DNA from: Diadema setosum
Lineage: Eukaryota; Echinodermata; Echinoidea; Diadematoida; Diadematidae
Direction: 5' to 3'
Length of the DNA stretch: 64,000 nt
NCBI RefSeq assembly: GCF_964275005.1
Contig: NC_092695.1
Coordinates: forward strand, 9,010,197 to 9,074,196
Shown here in pieces: positions 48,627 to 61,900 of the stretch. The stretch's first letter is position 1; the number at the start of each line of letters is the position of its first letter. The translations under genes and the position numbers were made by a program. Under the pieces are notes generated by a model. The model was given only the letters and a program-made list of their open reading frames with translations. It did not search any database and was not told the DNA's origin.

Positions 48627-50304
48627 CTTGAGATGTTATTGTCACAGTACCTTTGGGAAAAACATCAACAAAACAAAACCTAAAAATACATACAAACAAT
48701 AGTATTAATAATAACATACTACATACTCGAGCTGTACGGTATGTCTTTGTCATTTATAGTCACTTTATCATGATTGCAATTTTTCTCATATGAAAATAAA
48801 TTTTTAGCATTCTGATATTTCAGCTGGTGTAAAAAGTAAGTATAATGTAATGATGGTACATTGTATATACGTTTCCATAGGACCCCTGTGTGGTATATGT
48901 TGCCCGGCAACAATCGACAAACATGCCGACACACACAAACACATCATACCAGAACTCCATGTTTGTTGCCAATCATGATAGGCTCAAGACTAAGAAGTGT
49001 AAGGACAATAACCTATTTAACCTTCCCTGAAGTTACTCCAATATCCAAGAGGAACAATGGGTAGGATATTGCTTTTACAAAGAACCAGGTGATGGGACAC
49101 TAAAGATTCAAAGTGATGGCTGCAACGAGTGATTTTACACAGTCGTTGTGCATGTAGGCATTGCTCCAGGCGAAGCAAATTAAGTAAAGATGATTTAGAT
49201 ATTTCTTTCATTTTGCAAGCAAAACAATCACGGACAAGGGATACTGGATAGAGAAGGGCGCTCCTGGCCCTATCATACTCTCTCTCTCTTTCTCAGTCTC
49301 ATTTCGAACAGATCACGTGATAAAACCTTGTGAAAAATCGACAACTTCTTCTAAAATATCATCTGTGGTAAATCAAAATGTAAATTTCTTCATGTTTTTC
49401 TTCGTGTTACATCTTGCACGAGTTTGACTTTATGTCGCGTTTTTTGCGATTTCGGTCCATACAACGTTCTGTGAGCAGGTGAGGCACTGTCCCCTGAGCG
49501 AGGCCGAGGCTAATCTATGAACTGATGAAGTCTTGCGCACATGCGCGCATTGAATGTCATTACGCCTTCCTACAAAAATGTGCGTGTCCGGAATTACAAT
49601 GCTGTCCGGTAATAGTAATACCATAGATTCTATCTGTAGACATCTATGAACTCTAGAACTAGTCTAACAGACGTTAGAGAGTCGAGATCCGGCCCGAGAT
49701 TCTACGTAAATATCTAGTACGTTGCCCGGCACTAACTGACATAGATATTTACGACTGGGACTGAGTCCAAGCTCTAATCTACATTCATCACATTCACAAA
49801 CGAAAATAGGTTTTGACAAAACATTATCAGTAATATATGTTACTTTTCCGAATACACACGCAGAAACTTTTGGCCTCTGTGGCATGCAATGGATGGACAA
49901 ATATATTTCAGTCAAATTCAAAAGGATAATAGAAAGTGGCTACCTTGAACAACGCGATCGATGGTGCAGTAAATGCAGTAGAGTTTCCGAATGACCAAAC
50001 GTGTTAAAACCATAGAATTCCTATCACTACTGTTAACCATAGAGGTGAATCTCGTACTACTGCTACTGCAGCATCAGCGCAGCAGCTTGATAACATAGAT
50101 CGCGCATATGGTGGTCGGCTTCAAATTTCTGAGACACATGTGCTTTATGCATAAAAAATGACTCTAGCTGTCAGTCGCAACGATCGTAGATGGCGCTATG
50201 AAGCATTCAACTTTAATTGAGTGCCGTAAGTAATAAGCATGACGTGTTTCTTGTCAGTTCATTTCTTGGGCTGGACCCTGTTTCATCAAGGAGTTGGTTT
50301 CATC

Positions 50305-50340
50305 AGGGAGGTGGAAGAGAGATCTCTCTTCCACCTCTCT
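50305..50340. repeat. 36-bp spacerless palindrome
   Basis: Two 18-nt arms meet at AGATCT with one mismatch (GTGGAAGAGA and TCTCTTCCAC inside). It is flanked by imperfect direct repeats of GGTTTCATSARGRRGTTG type (about 50280-50310 and 50341-50360). Confidence 0.8.
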
Positions 50341-51736
50341 GGTTTCATGAAGAGTTGTTGACATGAAAGTGAGAAGTAATGGCAGTAAATACTGCAAAAT
50401 GACGTTGAGTTTCCCTTCAACTGTACTTGTACTTTTTACTTTGTTTCCAGAATTGTTTATCTATGTGTGATTCGAGGGAAAATGAATTCAATAAAGGTTA
50501 TTACGAAGGAAACATAAAAGTGTATTGGGGGTGGAGGCGAGGGCTGCTAAGCGATTGGGATATAAGGGTCATGGTAACTCCCTCGATCCCCATCGCCACC
50601 CCCCCCCCCCTCGTCTCTGACACTGATCAGTGGTCTCTGACAGACAGAATCTCGGGAGGAGTTGTTGGTTTTGTTGCGTGGGTTTTGTTTGTTTTGGTTG
50701 TGGGGGAATATTTTTTATTTTATTACTTTTTTTTTTTAAGTAGAGAGAGAAAAGAGGGGGTGCAGCAGTTCCCGAGACCTCCTGAAAATAAAAAGATTGC
50801 TCATTCGGGGAATTTTACAAATCCTCCATTTTTATAGTCATTATCATTATCATTATCGCTATTATCGATAGGTGTTGCCATCGTTACTGACTTTCACATC
50901 TCGGTGTATAGTACTATATTCCTACAATTTTTACTACTACATGCCCGGGAGTATTACTATATAGGAAATAGGACTAGATGTTCTACTACTATCGCTGCTT
51001 CTGCTGTGACTACTTATACTCTTCCTTGAAATCCTTGTTAAAGAAAGAAGAAAATTCAATCAGAGTAAGATAACGTTTACTAGTACTTTATTCTTTCATA
51101 ATTCGATCAAACTGAATGGATTTTTTTTTTCTTAATACGAGATTACAATATATAGCTGGCTGTCGGGCGGGAAGCTCGGTGGTCTAGTGGATCGTTGACG
51201 CCTGTCCGGAGATTATAGGAGGTCTAAAGCTTCGAATTCCATGTGCGGTATGCTCATGATTTCTTTTGTCATGGCTACTACCAAAATACTGATCAATATT
51301 CAGTGCTTACATTTACATCGATGTTGTCAGTCAGTTGCAATGCAGTATTGAGACTCCATAACTTGCAAAACACTTTGCCATGTGGAGGGGGGGGGGGGAG
51401 ATGTATTTACTGCATGTCCGAGTACCTCGTCAAACATTGATAATGAAAGCAAATCGACCCCGTCATGTGACACTCGTTCCACGAAGTGATGAAAAGTCTT
51501 TCCAAATGATGAGAATAACATAAAAACATGACCGACTAGATTCACATTCTCCACATTTTGTTGCTGACAACATGATGTATGCATTATTTTTTTTTTTGAT
51601 AAATGACTTTATGATTTACCTTTTTATCGAAAAAAACACAAAGCTGAGTCAAATTGGATAATAGAATATCATTTCAAAACCATTGCTGCTGTTGTTTTAA
51701 GATTATTTGGTTATCATCGATTCAAAAGTAATAGCG

Positions 51737-51738
<2 letters not shown>

Positions 51739-51806
<68 letters not shown>

Positions 51807-51859
51807 CAACAGCACTAGTAGTAGTAGCAACAGCAGTAGTAGTAGTAGTAGTAGAGCAA

Positions 51860-51892
<33 letters not shown>

Positions 51893-51903
51893 TATAGTAG
51901 AAT

Positions 51904-51934
<31 letters not shown>

Positions 51935-51980
51935 AGAAGAAGAAGAAGAAGAAGAAGAAGAAGAAGAAGAAGAAGAAGAA
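51739..51980. repeat. (AGT)n, (AGC)n, (AAG)n compound trinucleotide array
   Basis: A long AGT tract, interspersed AGC/CAG units, then about 25 AAG units. Confidence 0.95.
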
Positions 51981-52141
51981 TTATAAGCCATATGTGTACC
52001 GGTGGTATATTTTGTTGCCTCCGTTCCTAACTTTTATGCAAGAGGTTAATGTCAGAATCAGGTCGAAACTGAATTATAAAGTCTCGTTAAGTTCAACGAA
52101 TTCGATATGATGTCTACAAGTGATTATGTTTGGCCAGGATT

Positions 52142-52559
52142 TAAAGGGGCATTCCAGACGATTTTCATAATTTCACATCATGTAGTACATAAATCAACAG
52201 ATCCATGTATAGACTTGTGGAATTTATTTTGGCCCTTGAGCAGAGAAACCAATAATCTGAAAATCTTAAACAAATTTCACTGAACAGTGTTAATGACATA
52301 GGAGCCTCACATATTTCAGAAATGTGGCAGTGTAATTCCATTACAATACAGCTTGCTTAACAAGTTCACCTGTGTAGAATCTATGCATACCTTCTTCTTT
52401 TGTTCTGCTTCCTTTATTGAGCCCCAACTCATGCATTCTTATGGTGAGGCTGCCATGTCATCATCCTTGTTCACTGAAATTTGTTATAAATTTTGAAAAC
52501 ATTATCGTTCCTCATCCCAGTCACTATCAATTCTGAAACTCAAGGAGGTCCTCTTTAAC
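52142..52559. mobile_element. Probable TTAA MITE
   Basis: TTAA is followed by AGGGGCATTCCAGACG on the left; GGAGGTCCTCT precedes TTAA on the right. The terminal inverse match is weak. The left 100 bp resembles 18130-18260 (TTTAAAGGTGCATTTCAGAT). There is no ORF. Confidence 0.4.
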
Positions 52560-52960
52560 TCTCCTTAACAAGTTGAAACAGTTTGCTATTATCGTGGTTG
52601 TACTGTAGTCAAAGTTATCATTATTGAGATGATTATCACTGATCTCTGTTTAGGAAAATCAAAATATTGAATAAAGAGCAATAACAATTTATCCACAGCA
52701 AAAATAGATTACTAGTACAAAATGTATTTTATTAGTACATGTATTTTTCTCCTCTCTGTAAATATACCACTGCAGCTGGAGTACCATTACCGAGCATGTT
52801 TACTCCCTTACTCAGAGCGAGCAAAAGAGGGCGTAAACATTTATAGTTGCATGCTGGGATGCAAATATTTCGCTCTTGATCCATTCAGTTTCGCGATGAT
52901 GGAAATATCTGCTAAAAATACTACATTCTAGTCAAAGTCGTAGAACGTTTATCCGTCAGG

Positions 52961-55900
52961 ATGAAGGTATGTATATAATTATTGGGCTATGTCTGTTTGT
53001 GCTTTGTTCATGGGATCAAGTATTGTCAAATTAGCGCAGTTTTTATTATGCGAGTGACGGAGTCATTCACATAAAGTTACATTTGCAAGTGCCGCTGTCG
53101 GCGGATAGCAACGGTAAACAACCCCTCGGTTCCCCTAAGTTTCCCGTGAGAGCACCGTAGAACGATGAATCGAAGCGGCGCGAGCTGTGTATAGCCAGGG
53201 TATAGCTATCTTTATCTATAGGGAACTGCACTGTAGGCCTACAGTTCATGAGTTGCAGAGGCAGCTGACAGTGCATCATTCTTTGCCTTCCCCAAGCAAC
53301 TTAGAGTCAATTATACCCATCAGTTTAAATAGTTTCCTAAATGACATACGCACTGCAGCAAAATTGTGTTTTAACTTTTATAGTTTTGGATCTTGTGTCG
53401 ATATCCTAGACGAGACACTCAATTCACTAGTAGTGAAAGTAGACTCTGTCTCTAGTCTAAGGAGTCTAACTGTTAAGTGAAATAGACTAATGGAATGCCA
53501 ATGTAGACTGCAGACTGTTCAAGTGAATCAACAAGTGCACAATTACTACACTCGGCAGTCTTCTTCTTACCACCTGCCATCCATTAGAACCAATTTTAAA
53601 CACAATACACTTGCTTTTGCTGGACCAAAATATTGGAATTCTTTAGACTATTCTCTTCAACAAACCATAAGCCTCAAAACATTCAAATACAAATTAAAAC
53701 TAAGTCTTTTGAGTAAATATGTTACGATGTAACCAGTTTTTTATAATCCTATACGAAATATCTGGACACCTTTACCCAATAAGGTAATCTTATATCATTT
53801 TTTATATGGTATATGATATCATTCATGTGGTATTCCTATTCATTCTAATTCCATTGTTTATTTTCTCTTTTTTTTTTCTTCCTCCTCTCTCCCCCTTTGG
53901 TTCTCACTTTATTTCCTCTATTTCTCTTGTTCTCTCCCTCTCTTTCTCTTTCATTTTACTATCTTTAAGATGTATATATGTATAAGTTATGTAAATATGT
54001 TTCAGGAGTCTGTATTATGTTATATTCTCAATCACTCTGTACATAATTCTGAATATTACTCGTTGAATGGTGACCTACAAATTTTACAAGCTATGCTTTT
54101 AGTTGGGTCACCCCATTTCCGTTTTGTATAGTAACTCTATATTCTGTTAATTCATGTTGTTATATTACTGTAATATTATGTGTCAACATGTAATCATCAA
54201 TGCAATGCAATGTAAATGAAAAATGCAAATGCAATGTAAAATGCAATGTAAATGCAATGTAAATGTAAATGTAGATGGAAATGGAAATGGAAATGAAATG
54301 AATAAATTCAATTCAATTCAATTCAAAAGTGTTGAATAGTCTGGCTGGCCAGTGGCCACTGCACTGGCAGATCTATAGTTTAGAGGGACTTCCTGTATAT
54401 TTTTAGATTAAATTTCATTCTTTGCTTCTACATCTAGATCTATGACTATCTCTCACTCTCCTCTCTTTCTCCTCCCTCTCTCCTTCTCTCAATCTCTCAT
54501 CTGTCTCCATACAAAAAAGAATCATTAGTACTCTCAACTTAGTCTATTTCCTCCCTAATTCAAATGGGTAACAATCGGACTGTCTGGAAAATTTTATCTC
54601 AATCCTTCCTTGTATTTTTTTTAATGCCAAAAATCAAAATGGTAATTTCGAATGCCGTAATATCAATAACTGGAAATTTGCCCATGTCGTGAACCACCAC
54701 ACACTGAGCAACTGGCGAGCTTGTGCTGCCATTACTCATGATATGGAATGCTGTTTGACACGTACAGTTTAACTAAAATCATCATGTAGGCCTACAGTAG
54801 CTAGACGTGTTCTAATTGTAGTATATTAGTAGGAAACTAACCACATGCAGCATGTCCAGCAATCTCGTATCTGCCACCGCATGAGTTGCAAACTGCCCCA
54901 CACAGACAAGGCGCACGTGTGTGTGTACGTGTGTGTGAGTGTGTCTGTTGTCTGTAGCTTTATTATTAAAGTAAGTTTGGCTGTTTTCTTAACTTTAAAT
55001 ACCCTTGCTTAAAGTCAACTCTAGGCTTCGTAGCAACTCTACTTTTACTAAGTAGACATTCACGTACATGACTAGAAATGATATTTCCAACCATGTGTAT
55101 TGCTCATTTGTATGTTGTAAAGTGGGTTGAAAGAAAAAAAAAATGGGGTATATACTGGACTCCAGAGTTGTAAGGTTAAGATGTCTGTATGACCTATGGG
55201 GGCACAAGAAGAACTCTTTCGGAACAGCCTATCACTCATTGGATATATAAATACATTTTTTTCTTTTTTTTTGTGCAAAGGATATTTCTTTTGTCACATT
55301 TGTCAAAAATTAGACATGGTTTTAGGGAGCAGCCCATCACTAACTTGATACTAATGCAATGTGATTACTGATTTTTTCTTTTTCTCTTTTTTTTTTCTTT
55401 GCTTGCAGAGGGTATTTCATTTGTCGGAGAAAACCCATGGACCGGGACCCGTTACGTTCAGCTGGCAAACAACTCTCGGTAATTACCTTGCCACTACTGG
55501 CTCCGACCATAATGTTCACATCTACGACCGCCATGGAGAGCTACGCGACGAGATCAACTTGCCAGGGTATGTCCCCGCTTTGATGATCCTGGATAACTGC
55601 ATTGTAGAGAGCTACCTGTAGAGAGATAGAAAGATGGATATGTGCAACCTAATAGCAAGTAGCAGATACTATGCCTGGATGATGATCTTTGTCCAACCTC
55701 TTTCTGGTTTTTGCTTTTGTTTTGTTTTTTGTCATTTATAATCCACCTGAGAGTGATCACTTTGCAGTTGTACATGAATTGCAATTGTGTATTGATCTAT
55801 GAATATGGTGCATTATTATGTTACCCATATAAAGTCGAAGATCATAATAGGAAGAAAAAATCATGTAAAGCAGACTTTGGCAATATAACCTTTACAGTTT

Positions 55901-58900
55901 TCTAACTTTTGATTTATTTGTAAAGATATTTTCCTAGCAAGGAAGCAGACTGGTCAGAGCTTAGCAGCTGGAGAATTCATATCTGCCAAAACACAAAAAT
56001 CTATTTTCCCAACATTGTATGGCTTTTGTGGTGACTCATCACAAATATATTCTTCTTTTTCTGAGAGTGAAATGAATCTGACCTGTTGAAATTGCTCATG
56101 AAATATCATGAATACTGTATAGGCATAGATATCAAAGCTTAAAGGTATCATGAAGCATCTGTATACTACATGTAAGCATTATGGATAGAGACTGTACAAG
56201 AACAAAGAGTGATTGAAATGTATTGTCAGTGACATGGTAAAAGATGGCAGAATGATGTGATATATCTTGATTAATCTCCATTAATCCCAGAGCGTGTACT
56301 GGCCTTGGCTGGGACAAGGATGGCGACACTCTGGCACTCATCTGTGACAAGAGCAGTGTGGTCTTTCTATGGGATGCCAACAGCCACCGGACATCACAGG
56401 TGGACAGTGGTTTCAAGGACTCGCTGACCTACCTCTTGTGGTCCAAAACTGGCCCCCAGCTGGCCATAGGCACAGTGAAGGGGAACCTCCTCATCTACAA
56501 CCACCAAACATCACGGTAAAGAATGCTTCTTTCTTTCTTCCTTTGTCATGCCACCAAAACTTTCCCTTGTCGTCCCTGTCATTTAAAGGGTGGGTGATGG
56601 GATCAAGATGGCCTTAAAAATGAAAGGTCCTACGATTCATGTATCATTTCAGATGTTACTTTCTGAAGAAACAGGTATCTCGCCACTAGACTGTACTGTA
56701 CGAGCTGAAATTTTCGCGTAAAGATATTTGCGTGAATTGCTACTTGGAGGACATTTTCGTGTGTTGTTAATTTCGCGGTTGCGAGGGTCTAACTGAACTT
56801 AGTTATTTGCGCGTTGTTATTTTCGCGATTCAAAGGCGATTCAAGAAATTCGCGAAAATAAAACTACTGCGAAAATTTCAGCTCGTACAGTATCCACTGC
56901 TATCATAGCATTTGCTCATTGACTATTTGGAGAGTATTTGCCCGAATGAATCAATGTATTCTGCGTAATTTGTTTTGTACAGTTTCAATTCTAGCATGAT
57001 TTAAAACTCATTAGCTTTCTCTAATACATGTACTTTATAAACAACTAAATCACAGTCATAAACAAAAATTAAGTTTAGCTCTAAAATTTTAATCAGTGAA
57101 ATTTTATAGCTATATCGAAATTTTTGTGTGATGATGATTAGAAACAAGAGAGCCCCTGTACTGATGAGACTTTGTTGTCATTTATTATGGTATCAGGAAA
57201 GTGCCAATCCTTGGTAAGCACACCAAGAAGATTACTTGTGGGGCTTGGAGTGCTCAGAACCTCCTGGCCCTCGGTAGTGAAGACAGGACCATTACTGTCA
57301 GCAACCCAGAGGGAGACACAATAGCTACTGTGAGTATTTCGTACATCCTGGACTGTTGTGCATTTTTTATCCAAGAATGTTGTTGCTACATCTTTTCATT
57401 GGTTTTATGATCAGTCCACAGAAATGTACCAGTTTTCAATTCATCTTGATGATACATTTCTACCTGTCTATTTAGAAATCACACTTTGCTGAAATTTTTG
57501 AGAGTCTGATGCATTTAAAAAAGCAGTTCCTGCAAAACATGGTATTTTCACAGCATGAGATTTGCAAGAATTGGAGCTGATGGCCTTTTTCACAGTAGAA
57601 AATTTTAGCGAGTTGCCTCTTACATTAAATGCGTATGGTGTAGACAAGAACTTTCGCATGTATTTTGATTTTGTGAATATTGGCTCTCCTGAAATATGCG
57701 AAATTATAATGCATGAGAACATTCCTCATTTTACAGTGTTGGTATTCTACTCCCATGCTTACTGGACATTTGAGAAATGTTTTTCATACATCTTTGCCCT
57801 ACTTTAAAGGCTAATGCAAGTCTGCTTTATTTGTCATTGTTCATCATGTCCTTTTGTGTTTATGTACAGTTATTTTTGTGTACACTTATTTTCTTATTTC
57901 CCTCACTAATGACTATTTGATACGGTTATGTCCTTTTCCTCAGACTGGAGTGAGAATGGACCCATCTGACATACAATTTTCAGAAATGAAGGTAGATGAG
58001 AGAACTTCATCAGGAGAATCAACGGTAAGTTACTGTTGCTATTACGTCCTTATTTTTATTTTTTTTATGGTCACCTGTTTAATGCAATTGATACAGACTT
58101 TTCTCCTAAGAGAAATCATGTGCTAAAGTCTCTGGGTATAGTGGCCAGCATCCAGCAACAGCCACCTAGTATGCTTCAGTGAACCACTGTTCTATATTCC
58201 TTTGTATGTGTAGTTTTTCGTGATTGGTAAAGTAGAAATTTTTGTGTGAGTGATTTTTCGTGTTTGACCGGCAAGGATGAATTTTGTGTGTTTTTGATTT
58301 CCTGAAATCAAGATATAAAATGATATAACATTTAAAAAGCAAAACAGTTTGTGTACTTTTATTGTTGCGCTAGTTTCATGCAGCTCAAAATGCGCAAAAA
58401 TTTCCACTTTTACAGTGAATGCTTGTTTTTTTTTGTTTTTTTTTATTTCTTATACCCCTGGTGGCATTCTGTTGTACATTTATAACATTTTTACCTACAG
58501 TAAACTGCAAATTTTCAATTTTGTATGAAGATGCAATGAAAAATGGGTCCCATTTATCAAAATTTTTGCAAGTTACAGCAATTGAAATAATGTATCTATT
58601 AAATGAAGGTGTAAAATTGTCCCATCAATTCAGTGCTTGTGTATTTAAGCTCCAATGAAACAGTGGAAAGTGCACCACAAAATGTGTTTGATTGACATTT
58701 TTTTTGGCAGATAAGTATCCTTGTTGGGAAGAAGACACTCTTCCTCTACAACCTGGATGACAGAGACAACCCAATAGAGTTGGCCTTCCAACAGCGCTAC
58801 GGACAAGTGGTGGCTTACAGGTGGTGAGTGTTGTAGAGTATTACGTATGTCTGGAAAGATATACCACACACCTATTTGGCCTGTTGTGATAGTATATACC

Positions 58901-61900
58901 ACCCACCATGAGTGAGCAGTATGGAGTTAGAGTTAGGGTTGGGATATGAAGTGCCTTGAAGGTACCTTGAAAAAAATGGCCTAGATTTTTCCTCCTAAGG
59001 TTTTAATCAAGTCTGTGGACCTGCTTATTGTCCTGTGAAGTGTTCAGCATTTTAACAACAGGTGCAGTAGAGTAAACAAACACCTGTCAATCAATAAACA
59101 GGCTAACGGAATGCCAAGTAAACAAATAAGTTAATGTAAGTTTCATCCAGCTTATTGTCATGTGACACAATACTGTTTTTTTTTTTTCTCCATTTGCCAG
59201 GTCAAACTGCTACTCTTGACAGCTTACAAACAAATGAAAATATTGATTCCATAGTGGCAAAGGTCATGCAACTTTTACAATCTCTGGGGTTCACAGTCAG
59301 ACATTCAAAGTCTGATGACCTTACACTGAAAAGCCAACTCTGTAGCTTTAAACATGAGAGGGATTCACAGGTACACAAATTAGCAGCTTACAAAGCTCAA
59401 GATTTGTAACCCACTAGCAAGCTCAAGATTTTTACATTTTTATTGTGTTGACTCAAAAAAACTCACAAATTAGCCCAATGAGCGGCGCGATGCCAAACCT
59501 ACGAAATGCTGCTCTTATTTCTGAATTAGCGTGCTAATTTGCCTGGCAGTGACGGTGTAAACAGTTGACCAAATAAGCTCGAGTTTTTATATCCCATCAT
59601 TAAAAGCACACATCACAATAGTGTGCACTGCACACTGCGGTGAGGCACAAAAACAATAGATTTATCCATCTGCAGTTAGCAAATTATTTCTGTACATATG
59701 AACGTTAGCAAAAAAAACCCCCAAAATTCAAGATTTGGAGCACACTCGCTAACCTGCTATTTTGTATGTGTGAATGTGGCTACGGTGTGCACATACTCTT
59801 TAGCATTTTGCTAGCCTCACAACATCCCTAGCATTACAACAACAGGTGTAACAAAGTAAATTCATACTAACACCTGTCAATCAATACATGAGCCAGTGGA
59901 ATGCCAAACAAATAAGAAGTGAGTGTTGGTTTCACCTAGCCTTTGTCAAGTAACACAATATTGATTTTATTTTTGTTCTTTTAGCAGGCAATTGTAATAA
60001 AGAGGAAAATATGCCCTTTCCAACCCCTTGACCTAGTTGCATAAAACTATAGTAACTTAACAATCAGTGGTAACTGTCATAGATGTATGTTCCATGGTCA
60101 AACACATCCAAGAATTCACTGATGGGTACCACTGAATGTAAAGTTACCATAGTTTTCTGCAATGGGGCCCTGATTTTGAGAGTTTGCAAGAGGATTTATT
60201 GATTCCACAATCTTATATGCCAGGCAACTTTTCTGAATCTAGGGAGTTTACTGGAAATTATGTTACACAATGAGATACTTTTTTTTCTGTAGCTTATGAC
60301 AGGGTCAGCACACTTTTTTGTAGCTTGTAACAGACATGTGTAACTAACATTTCAACAACAGGTGCATTCTAAATTGATACTAGCACCTGCTAATCAACTC
60401 AACAGCTAGTGGAATGTTTAACGGAATAATAAAGAGTGAATGACAATAACATTTTGTCTTTTGTCAACAAAATATATTTTGGGCTTCTTTTGTTTTTCAT
60501 TTGCAAGGCAACAACAGGAGTCAAAAACAAAATTTGATATTGATTCCAAGTTTGAAAAGGTCATGCAACTTTTTTAATCTAGATAGACCCAAACTTTATT
60601 TGCCCATTTTGTAAAGATGTTTGCAATTGTTGCCAGTTGCAATAATTACAGTTGCGATGGTAAAATTTGACTAATACCTGCTGTTTGGTCATTCCTGGGC
60701 TTGTGCTATAATCACTGCAGTCATGAAAACTTACAGTGATGGCTTACATCATTATTAAGTGGGTGTCTTGAGATACTCCATAAATGGCTTTCTTGTCAGC
60801 TAAATAACTGCTTCTAAATTTACAAGGGCATAGCTACTTAATGGTTTTATTTTCTCTATCTGAATGTAAGTTTAGAGTAAAAATAAAATAATTATGTTCC
60901 ATTTGAAACTTTGTGGAATTTTATATATTGGTCTTCATCTATCACCTGTTGAAAGCCTGCGTTTATGATATGGTTTGTAACAACTCTGCAAAAAAACTCA
61001 ACATCTAGCAATGCTTCTTGGGTTAACCTTAGGGAATAAATAAGATGCAATAAGTTATTTGCATGCTCATTATCTAGGCTGAGACACTCTTCAGATGTAC
61101 CATTTTACTTCATTGATGTTTCTATGAAGGTATGGAGACGGCTACATCATGCTGGGTTTTTCCAACGGCTTCTTCATCGTCATCTCGACTCACATGAAGG
61201 AGATTGGTCAGGAGCTGTTCCAGGCCAGGAACCACAAGGACTCACTGGCAGCCATCGCCATCTCACACTCTCTCAACAAAGCAGCCTCATGTGGCGACAA
61301 CAGGTCAGAGTAATAGCCAGCAACATACCATGTCACCTGCTGCCACAAAATCCTTGTTAAAGTCGCCATACACTGATAATATGATTTGGAGCATTTTCTG
61401 ATTCTTCAGACTTTTAAAGCATTCCTGAGATTCATAATTTGTTCTGTTTTCATTACAGAAAAGTTATCACACAATTGCTTAGAAAGCTAGCAACCTTGTA
61501 AACATGCTTTATAGAAAATTGGCTGCAAAGGATAGATGCAGTCGAGGATGTTGGAGTTCAAGCATTTGAGTGCAGTAGGCCAGTTCAAAACATTGCAGTA
61601 GCATGCCTCACGAACACCAAAAAGTTCAGAATTTCAGATACTTGTAAACTGTGACATTTAGGTAATATTTTGTTTGAATTTTAAACTTTTGATGTATCAG
61701 TAAGTGCAATTTTTTTTTTTAAACTACCAATCACCAATTTTTGCGGTTTTGTAAACTATAGCTTGTGTGACTTAGTTAGGGTAACACAATGGGTCATGAT
61801 GCTGATATTGACTGCAACCCTTGCTCTGTATTACGGTTTTGGTCACACTTATGAACTTTCTTTCAGTCATGGTCTTTTTAGTTGATTTCAATGCTGACTC

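Larger units (their letters stand above)
48627..52960. promoter_or_regulatory. Divergent ZNF330/WDR19 intergenic region
   Basis: The start codons point away from each other across 4.3 kb. It contains a 36-bp palindrome (50305-50340), C/G runs (about 50599-50611 and 51387-51399), AGT/AAG arrays and a TTAA MITE (52142-52555). Any promoters should lie near each end. No specific core promoter element was identified. Confidence 0.35.
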
